Origin: Clostridiales bacterium
GTDB taxonomy: Bacteria > Bacillota > Clostridia > Peptostreptococcales > Anaerovoracaceae
Direction: 5' to 3'
DNA: 64,000 nt
Assembly: GCA_015058275.1 (NCBI GenBank)
Contig: SVCQ01000003.1
Coordinates: forward strand, 46,885 to 110,884
Shown piece by piece: positions 34,725 through 42,800 of the stretch. The position numbers were made by a program, and so were the translations under genes. The notes below the pieces were generated by a model. That model was given only the letters and a program-made list of their open reading frames with translations. It was not told the origin of the DNA and made no database searches. The stretch's first letter is position 1, and every line of letters starts with the position of its first letter.

Positions 34725-36275
34725 CTACTTGTCCCCCTTTGCCATGTTCGTATTGCCGACAAGGTCGAAACGTGCGACCACCTTGCGAAGTGCCCATCCG
34801 AGTACCAGGCAGATCAGCAGGTAGATGATCGCCGTCGAGACGAGTGGGAAGAAAGCTTCCATCGTGCGGGCCCTTATCAGGTCTCCGGCCCGGGTGAGAT
34901 CCTGCACAGCTATGTATCCGACGATCGCGGTATCCTTCACCAGGCTGATGAATTGTCCCATAAGCTGCGGCATATAACGGCGCCTTGCCTGAGGGAATAT
35001 GATCTTATGGAAAACCTGCCAGCGAGTGTAGCCAAGAGCAAGACCGGACTCCATCTGAATTGAGTCGATGCCGTTAACGGCAGTCCACATGGTGGCGCCT
35101 GCGGTCGCACCGAACGACAAGGCAAACGCAATGATGGCCACGATCTCGCCCGGGATGTCGACGAATCCGAACACCACATAGTAGAGCAGCATAAGGATAA
35201 CCACGAGAGGGATCCCTCCCATAAGCGTCTGATAGCCATCCACGAGCCTGCCGATCCAGCGCACACCGCTGAGTCTGGCGACGACGGTGCCGTAGCCAAG
35301 CATAATTCCGAGCACGCCCGCGCACACGCTTATCAGCACGGTGATCCCGAGGCCCTTGAGGATGAGCATCCATCTGCTCTCATCTATAAATGTCCTCTTA
35401 AACGAATCCGATAATCTTCCCATGAGGCCACCGGATGACGATGCCTCTTCGGTTTTTACGATGACCGAAATGGTTGTTGGCATCACCGGCTCACTGAAGT
35501 CACATACCGAGGCTCGTTCCGGCGTCTCAGTGAGAGTGCCGCCAAAATCTGCCTTGCCGCTGTCCACCGATGCAAAGATGGAGTCCATGGGAATAGTGGA
35601 AACCTCCAGATGATAGCCAAGCTCCTTCGCGATGAGCAGGGCAAGCTCCACATCATAGCCCTTTGGCTGCCCGCCCTCTCCGACGTAAGAGAACGGATCA
35701 ATGACTCCACTGGTAGCGAACTTCAAAGTCCCGTTTGGAGCATCCCAGTCCTGCTCCGGCAAAGTCTTGCCGGATTCGTCGGCAGCTACCCACTTCTCCT
35801 CAAGCTCGGCCAATGTCCCGTCTTCTGAGAATTTGCTGATGATCTCATTGAACTGATCGGTCAGCTCAGATCCGTGTTTGAAGAAGAACCCCTCGGATAC
35901 TTCAGCAACCGGTTCCGGAAGCAGTGTTACGGTACCCGGACGCTGGTTTATGACGTGCTGGCAGCAATACGACAGCTGGACTGCAGCATCGGCCTTGCCC
36001 GCCTCAACTGCGGCCACGCACTCCGCCAGCGATGGATAGAACTCCGCAGAAGTGCCTTCGAGCATCCCTTCAATGTTCTGCACATATACGCTCCCGTTCA
36101 CATAGGCGAATCTCTTGCCGTTCAGCTCATCCAGCGACTGATATACCGGCGTAGCATCCTCGGCGTACGCGAATAAAGGCGCAAATAGCATGACAAGCAA
36201 GATCGCCGCGATCGTAAGCGCTGTCAATTTCCTCTTCTTTGATCCAATAGTCATCTTTTTAATATCAATACTCAT
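34725..36275 (-). CDS. Fused substrate-binding protein/permease of a polar amino-acid ABC importer
   Basis: 516 residues. A signal-like helix (about 17-42), two binding-protein-like domains (about 45-165 and 180-285; KFATSGVIDPFSYVGEGGQPKGYDVELALLIAKELGY is typical), then a HisM-type permease (about 310-505) with the coupling loop GLALGYTRWQVFHKIIFPQA. Works with the ATPase that follows after 3 bp. AAGGA lies 6 nt before the ATG. It heads the minus-strand operon that ends at 29386. Confidence 0.9.
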   Translation of the reverse strand: MSIDIKKMTIGSKKRKLTALTIAAILLVMLFAPLFAYAEDATPVYQSLDELNGKRFAYVNGSVYVQNIEGMLEGTSAEFYPSLAECVAAVEAGKADAAVQLSYCCQHVINQRPGTVTLLPEPVAEVSEGFFFKHGSELTDQFNEIISKFSEDGTLAELEEKWVAADESGKTLPEQDWDAPNGTLKFATSGVIDPFSYVGEGGQPKGYDVELALLIAKELGYHLEVSTIPMDSIFASVDSGKADFGGTLTETPERASVCDFSEPVMPTTISVIVKTEEASSSGGLMGRLSDSFKRTFIDESRWMLILKGLGITVLISVCAGVLGIMLGYGTVVARLSGVRWIGRLVDGYQTLMGGIPLVVILMLLYYVVFGFVDIPGEIVAIIAFALSFGATAGATMWTAVNGIDSIQMESGLALGYTRWQVFHKIIFPQARRRYMPQLMGQFISLVKDTAIVGYIAVQDLTRAGDLIRARTMEAFFPLVSTAIIYLLICLVLGWALRKVVARFDLVGNTNMAKGDK

Positions 36276-36558
36276 TCCAGGTCCTTCTTACTTCAGTCCC
36301 TCATAGAACTCCACTGCCTTGATGTGAATAACAAACAATTGCGGTCTTAATTTCGTCTCACTTTCCTCTTCGTTAGTTTATCACGATTAATTCTACCACA
36401 TCTGTTTCATGGCGTCCTCCGATTATTCACATCCGCAAACAATTTGGGCCATTCTTGGGCCACAAGGTCACCACCGATCATTCCGTCTGAATGAATTTTC
36501 CGTATTTACTCGAATTTGATCATCGATATGAAATTTTGCTTCGCTGCAGTATTTGGCA

Positions 36559-36567
36559 TGTTATACT
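36559..36567 (+). promoter_or_regulatory. Extended -10 promoter in the divergent 36276-36602 spacer
   Basis: TGT-TATACT (TATACT 36562-36567) is an extended -10 ahead of the plus-strand importer, 36 bp before its ATG; AAGGTG supplies the ribosome binding site. The rest of this 327-bp divergent spacer holds AT-rich sequence likely to contain the minus-strand promoter, and a 22-nt stretch (36441-36462) resembling one at 52692-52713. Confidence 0.55.
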
Positions 36568-36602
36568 TAATCAGAACAAAATGATCTTATGAAGGTGATT
36601 CA

Positions 36603-38177
36603 ATGCGCATGATTACAACCCGGAAGCATTATATATATCTGCTTTTGTTACTGACTGCGGTCCTGCTTTCGATCGTCATTCTTTGCGGATGCTCTTCAGA
36701 CAGCAAAAAAGACTCGCACGCCGATCTGAATAAGTGCACAGACCTCAACAGTTCTGAATATACCATCGGAGTTATGAACGGCACGGTGAACGGGCCCATA
36801 GTCGAGAAAACTCTGCCGGAGGCGAATGTGTCTTATTTCAACTCCGAAATAGACATGCTGACCGCACTGCAGACCGGCAAGGTCGATGCCATCATAGGCG
36901 ACCAGCTCAAATGGTATTACTATAACCGTCAGCTCGGAGATAAGCTCCTCGTATTCGATGATTATCTTCAGCCTTATATCTTTGGCTTCATTTTCAATAA
37001 ATCAAACAGTGACAAGACCCTCCTTAATCAGATGAATCAATTCATCGAAAAGATTAAGAAAGACGGCACCTACGACGAGATCAACAACAACTGGATCGGT
37101 GATGACGGAAAAGCAGTTATGACTGTGGATACAGACTCTCTTCCGGCGACAAACGGAACAATAAAGGTTGCGACAACCGGCACCTCGCCTCCTTTCAGCT
37201 ATATTGAAAACGGGAAGACTGTCGGATTCGACATAGATCTTGTAGCCAGGTTCTGCAAAGAATACGGTTACGGGCTTGAGCTCGTCACCATGTCATTTGA
37301 CGGAATCATTCCGGCTATAAGTTCGGGGAAATGCGACATAGGCGCAAATGAGATAGCGATTACCGAAGAGCGCACAAAGAGTGTGGACTTTTCGATCGAA
37401 TATTATGAAGCAGGCACTACAGCCGCCATGTGGAATCCGGATGCGGAAACAGACGTGGGCTTCTTCGAGGGCCTGAAAGAAAGCCTTTATAAGACCTTTG
37501 TGACCGAAAAGCGTTACATGCTGTTTGTTTCAGGTATCGGAGCAACGCTGCTGATCACGATCCTCTCAGCATTCTTCGGCACCCTGCTCGGATTTTTGAT
37601 ATACATGATGTGCCGCGGCGGAAGCCGCATAGCCAATACGGTCACCAATGTCTGTGTACGCATCATACAGATGCTGCCTGCGGTGGTGCTTCTGATGATC
37701 CTGTTTTACATCGTGTTTGCCAGGGCATCTGTCAGCGGCATCTTCGTATCAGTCGTTGCATTTTCAATGACCTTTGCCGCAGCGGTATTCGGGATGCTTA
37801 AATCGAGCATCAACGCGATAGATCGCGGGCAGACAGAAGCGGCATATGCGCTTGGCTTCAGCAATCTTCGCACCTTCTTTAAGATAGTGCTGCCGCAGGC
37901 CATGGTATATTTTCTGCCGGCATACAAGTCAGAACTCATATCCCTGATTAAGGCCACTGCTATTGTCGGATACATCGCCGTTCAGGATCTTACAAGGGTC
38001 GGAGATATAGTCAGGAGCCGCACCTATGAGGCGTTCTTCCCGCTTATCTCAATCGCACTCATTTATTTCGCCCTGGCAGGGCTTCTCATAACGATCGCCG
38101 GCAGGCTTGAGTTTAGATTCGATCCGAAACGAAGAAAGAAGGAAGATATTCTGAAGGGAATAAAGACAGATGATTGA
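36603..38177 (+). CDS. Fused lipoprotein binding domain/permease of an amino-acid ABC importer
   Basis: 524 residues. A lipoprotein signal with lipobox L-C-G-C (Cys30), two binding-protein-like domains (about 50-165 and 185-290; IKVATTGTSPPFSYIENGKTVGFDIDLVARFCKEYGY), and a HisM-type permease (about 310-510) with the EAA loop TEAAYALGFSNLRTFFKIVLPQA. It overlaps the ATPase gene by 8 bp. It is a paralogue of the fusion at 34725 and of the N-terminal half of the 915-residue protein. Confidence 0.9.
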   Translation: MRMITTRKHYIYLLLLLTAVLLSIVILCGCSSDSKKDSHADLNKCTDLNSSEYTIGVMNGTVNGPIVEKTLPEANVSYFNSEIDMLTALQTGKVDAIIGDQLKWYYYNRQLGDKLLVFDDYLQPYIFGFIFNKSNSDKTLLNQMNQFIEKIKKDGTYDEINNNWIGDDGKAVMTVDTDSLPATNGTIKVATTGTSPPFSYIENGKTVGFDIDLVARFCKEYGYGLELVTMSFDGIIPAISSGKCDIGANEIAITEERTKSVDFSIEYYEAGTTAAMWNPDAETDVGFFEGLKESLYKTFVTEKRYMLFVSGIGATLLITILSAFFGTLLGFLIYMMCRGGSRIANTVTNVCVRIIQMLPAVVLLMILFYIVFARASVSGIFVSVVAFSMTFAAAVFGMLKSSINAIDRGQTEAAYALGFSNLRTFFKIVLPQAMVYFLPAYKSELISLIKATAIVGYIAVQDLTRVGDIVRSRTYEAFFPLISIALIYFALAGLLITIAGRLEFRFDPKRRKKEDILKGIKTDD

Positions 38178-39258
38178 ACTCGTTCACTTAAGAAAAGAAT
38201 ATGAGCTGGGAACACCGCTTGAAGATGTGAATGCCGTTATCAATGACGGTGACATAATCTCGGTCATCGGACCTTCGGGAACCGGCAAGTCTACCCTTCT
38301 TCGCTGCATCAACATGATAGAACGTCCTACCTCAGGTCAGGTCATATTCAACGGAGAAGACATCACCGCCCCGGGATACGACGTAACAAAGGTCAGGCAG
38401 AAGATGGGAATGGTGTTTCAGTCCTTTAATCTGTTTGGGCATCTTACAGTAATAGAGAACATCATGCTTGCGCCCATGGAACTGCTGAAAGCGAGCAAGC
38501 AGGATGCTTATGATGAGGGAATGCGCCTTCTTAAGCAGGTGGGCCTTGCAGAACGCGCCCTCAGTTATCCGGACGAACTTTCGGGCGGTCAGAAGCAGAG
38601 GGTCGCCATCGCCAGGACTCTGGCAATGGATCCCGAAGTCATACTCTTTGATGAGCCGACAAGTGCCCTCGATCCGACTATGGTCGGCGAGGTAGAGTCC
38701 GTCATTAGGGACCTTTCGGGCAGCGGCAAAACTCTCATGATAGTCACTCACGAGATGCGCTTTGCAAAATCCATCTGCAACCGCGTATTCTACATGGATC
38801 AGGGCGGAATATATGACGACGATACTCCCGAAGTCATATTCGACAATCCGCAAAAGGAAAGGACACGCAGATTCATACACCGGCTCAAGGTGCTCGAGAT
38901 GCTCATAGAGAGCCATACATACGACTATCTCGGCGAAGGAGCCGAGATCGATCGCTACTGCAGCAAGAATCAGATCCCGCCAAAAACAGCGGGCCGCATC
39001 AGACTGGCAATCGAAGAGCTGGTAAACCAGATATTGCTGCCTACGCTCGCAGATCCGAAGATCGACATTGTGGTTGAGTATAACGAAAAAGAAGACAAAA
39101 CCGCCGTGGATGTAAAATACAACGGTCCTGCCTTCAATCCTCAGGACACAGACAACAAGCTGTCGCTGTCGATATTCAATTCGGATGTCTCGGAATTCGA
39201 ATTTAACGAGCTTGCAGAAGACGAATACAGCAATCATGCACGCTTCAGCATTTGCTGA
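38170..39258 (+). CDS. Amino-acid ABC transporter ATPase with C-terminal RsbW/HATPase-like domain
   Basis: 362 residues. Residues 1-240: [42 protein letters not shown]. Residues about 250-362 are the clearest of the three extra domains: RIRLAIEELVNQIL matches the N-box of anti-sigma-factor-type HATPases, and VKYNGPAFNPQDTDNKLSL matches the region of the G1/G2 boxes, with the usual Asp of the D-x-G box changed. This suggests a ligand-sensing or degenerate nucleotide-binding module in place of the usual NIL/ACT tail. Confidence 0.87.
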   Translation: MIELVHLRKEYELGTPLEDVNAVINDGDIISVIGPSGTGKSTLLRCINMIERPTSGQVIFNGEDITAPGYDVTKVRQKMGMVFQSFNLFGHLTVIENIMLAPMELLKASKQDAYDEGMRLLKQVGLAERALSYPDELSGGQKQRVAIARTLAMDPEVILFDEPTSALDPTMVGEVESVIRDLSGSGKTLMIVTHEMRFAKSICNRVFYMDQGGIYDDDTPEVIFDNPQKERTRRFIHRLKVLEMLIESHTYDYLGEGAEIDRYCSKNQIPPKTAGRIRLAIEELVNQILLPTLADPKIDIVVEYNEKEDKTAVDVKYNGPAFNPQDTDNKLSLSIFNSDVSEFEFNELAEDEYSNHARFSIC

Positions 39259-39683
39259 TCCATCTCCTTCTCAAAGTAAGGAACAATACATTTACCGATG
39301 TGAAATCCGTGATCATCGCCGATTTTGCCGGGACACTTAGAGACTACAGAGGCCCTGAGGAATTATCCAACATAAAGTATAATGACATTCATCTTTCGGA
39401 CAGCGGACACATTCTGGCGTACCATACGATTTACGACGCACTGATCGGGCATTATCCGGAGTACAGCTGCGATGAAGGTCCCGATGTAATACAGACCAGA
39501 AGCAGAAAGACACGGGAGGAACGGCTTTCCTCCCGTAACACAGGAGTCAGCAGCATCTCTTCGGCTCACGGCAGCGACCCTGCGGAGGTGGAGCTAAACA
39601 TGCGGTTAGATCCCGCAAAAAGCCCGTCACCCGAGACCATAACTCTGGGTGAGATCGCTGACTTCGTCGAGAAGCATCGTTAA
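39252..39683 (+). pseudogene. Possible SGNH-hydrolase C-terminal remnant
   Basis: An open frame of up to 143 codons with no ATG; TTG at 39252 or GTG at 39300 are the only starts and neither has a Shine-Dalgarno at proper distance. Its first third contains KYNDIHLSDSGHILAYHTIYDAL, which matches the block V Asp-x-x-His region of GDSL/SGNH esterases; the rest of that fold is missing. The second half is low in recognisable features. Probably a decayed gene end. Confidence 0.35.
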
Positions 39684-39801
39684 CAAGCGTCCGGCAGCTG
39701 CTCCTCTCTCAGAAGGAATGCGCAGCATAAGCAGGCGCATCATGGATACATTCAAAATGATAAAGGTCTTTCTGACCTCGATTTGATATCGACGCACAAT
39801 A

Positions 39802-39826
39802 AAACCGTTGGAAAATCCAACGGTTT
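39802..39826 (-). terminator. Terminator beside guaA-end repeat copy D
   Basis: A perfect 11-bp stem AAACCGTTGGA (39802-39812) with TCCAACGGTTT (39816-39826). It lies just past copy D as read on the minus strand and would end the surface-protein transcript. Flanking T/A on both sides could let it work for the plus strand too. Confidence 0.65.
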
Positions 39827-39840
39827 ATACTTTTTGTACT

Positions 39841-39863
39841 ATTCGAATTCTATGGTCGACACT
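39841..39863 (-). repeat. guaA-end 23-bp repeat (copy D)
   Basis: Identical to copy C over 23 bp and differing from the guaA end at 52775 in a few bases near its left end; the right part TATGGTCGACACT is exact. Read on the minus strand it still spells V-S-T-I-E-F-E-stop. It lies 18 bp after the surface-protein stop. Confidence 0.85.
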
Positions 39864-39881
39864 GGCCGGGTTAGGGCCGGG

Positions 39882-42800
39882 TCATTTTCTGATCTTTACT
39901 TTCCTGACTTTTGACCACTTTGACACACGCTTGCCGCTGCCGGATCCCCTGACATTGCGCACCCTGACATAGTAGGTCTTCTTCTTTGCAAGTCCTTTGA
40001 CCGTCACAGACTTCTTTGACTTCCTGACAATGCGCCGTATCGTATTTGATCTGTCAAAGCTTCTGTCAGTACATACCTGGATCTCCACATTTGTGAACTT
40101 CTTCAGATTCTTTTTCTTTGCTTTCTTCCAGGATACTCTTACCCTTTTTTTACCGGCCTTTGCCTTCACACTTTTTGCGGCAGGCACGCTTCCATCCTGG
40201 GTGCCTGTCCATTCAAGAGCCGCTTCTGCCCTGGCCTTTGCCTCTGCTTCCTGTTTCGCTTTCTGTCTTTCAGCCTCTTCTGCTTCTCTTCTCTTCACAT
40301 CCTCGTTAGAGATACCGGCAGTCCTGAACTGGGTTGTAAAAGCCTTGTTGCTGAACTCTGCAGTGTAGAGCATCTCTCCGTCTTCGGTCAAAGTTGGTTC
40401 CTTTGTGACTGTGGCGGCAGTCGCCACCGTCTCTACTTCGCTTACGCCGCAGCGGTCATGTGTGCATAAACGTATCGCAGTAACGGCCAGATTGTTGTCA
40501 CTCCAGGCATACTGGGCTCTGGTCCATTCATGTCCGAGCGGAGGTACCTTTAGAGCCTCAGAGGATGATTTATGTGTAATATACTCGTCCAGATAATACT
40601 CGGTTTTACCGCCATCACTTATCTCGTAATGTTCTCTGATGCCGTCTTCAAGGCATGAAGCCGGTACGGCATCGACCTTCTCAGCTTCGGTCCAGTGAGC
40701 CTCAAGCGTAAGATCAGCGTTCACAGCAACTGTGAAATCATATGGGTTAGTTTCACCTTCCTTGAACCAGCCGTCGAATCTGCTCCCCTTCTTTGTAAGG
40801 CTTCCAATGTCGCTAACACTGCCGCCCTTGAGAACAGTCTGCGTTGCTACAGTTGTATTACCGTTCTTGAATGTAACGTCGCATGTAGGCTCCGCGACGG
40901 CATCTACCCCAATAGTGAAGCTCTTTTCATAGCGCACAACAGATGGGACATTCGGTTTATAGGTGAAGAATGTCGCTCTGAGCACTATATTGCCGGGCCT
41001 TGTCGCTTTGATAGTCGGAGGCCCATATGATCCTTCATAATAGTCCACCTGGCTCCCCTGAGGCATGGATTCTATGCTCCAAACAATGTAGGATCTCCGT
41101 TCTTCTTCTGTCGATTCGGTTCCTGCGTACTCGGCTTCTACCGCAGGCGTATAATCATCCCCCACTGTGACTGCTGCCGGAGATGTCAGCTTCAGATCCT
41201 TGACCTTGTTGTACACGATCGCGTATACATCATTTACATTACTATTGCCCATTACAAATGTGTAGGTCGCGGAATTGCTGAGCCAATCCCCACGTCCATT
41301 ACACCATCCGTGTACGGCATATCCTGCTTCAGGTGTAGCAGTCAGTGTTACTGCATCTCCCGGGTAGTAATCACCTTCACCATAAAATTTTGCATCAGCA
41401 TACCAAACGTACGATTCGCCTTTCTGAGATGCTTTAACGCTGTGCGTATCACCGGATGTGCTGCCCGCTTCGAATTCAACAGTTACCTCGTTATTTGCTG
41501 CTGAGAGGCTGTTTATAGTGAAAACTCCGCTTGTATTTCCGCTCACCTCATTTCCATTATATGTCCAGCTCTTTACCTTGTAATTGATTTCAGGTGTGGC
41601 CACTACAGTGACGCTGCTGCCTTCAGGATACAGATTATCACTTACTGCCGATTCTACTGTACCAACAGAACCGCCTGTATTGCCAACAACAGATACATTA
41701 ACAGCGCAGAGCCAATGTGCTCTCAGTTCTGTATCTCCCTTTATCTCAGTATCGAAGTCGAAGGCTTCTTCTCTCTGGACACTACCGTCCGAGCTCCTTA
41801 TCACCTTATACCATCCGCCGAAGGTAAAGCCCTCTCTCGATGGGTTTTGGGCCGGAGCGGTTGCTTTTGATCCGTCCCCAACAAGCTGGACATCCGGATC
41901 ATCTGCGCCGGCAGCATTCGAATCGAAGGAGACCTTGTATAACTGAACGCCCGGCACCTCAACATCAAATTCCTGAGTGTAGTCCCTGCCGATGCCAAGT
42001 CCGTCTGTCACGACAGCTGTCAGTTTGTACAAGCCGCTGTTAGCAAACGTGAATTCGCCACTAAGATCGCTCGTCACGCCGTCATATGTGACTGTCCATC
42101 TGACAGTACTGTCCTTCATGCTTTCCGGCCAGACGACCGCAGAGGTAGTACTCCAGTTCTGTCCCCTACTCATGATCTGAGGAACTCCGGTTATATTGAC
42201 GACCGGGTCGGCAAGGATCGGCTTTATTATTACAGTGGATACCTTTTCCGGATTACTGTCATCCGGAGTGACCATGGACTTTGTCACCCTGAAGGTCATC
42301 ACATTGCCTTTAAGCGAGCACCTGGCATCACCGATCATGCTGTTTTCGTGGCCAAGATCATAGTCTTCAGTCTGTGCATACTGTGATCCCGCTTTGTGGA
42401 TACGGTGCTGAGCGATCCAGCCCTTAACGGCCTTGTCTCCCCTGTATGCCACCTTCACGGTCTCGCCCTCGACGAAGCCTGCCTGCCGCAGACCATCTTC
42501 TTTATTTTCTCTGTACACGAGCACCGAGCCGTCACTGTCAGAACGCGTCTTTCCGTTGGCATCAGCCGGAAGCACGAGCGCTGAAGGCTCCATCACAGCA
42601 TATAACGTCATATCCTTGTAGAGCTTCTTGTCCATGGATACGACATTCTCCTGAGGATCATATCTCCACTTGCCGTCTTCCTGATAGCATTCGACAAAGT
42701 GATGAGCCGAGCTGAAGCTTCCGGCGAATTCATCGACGTGATCATTCAGTGTCGTGCCCTTGTCCCATAGCTCAGATGTAAATCCGCCGTCGCCGCTCGG

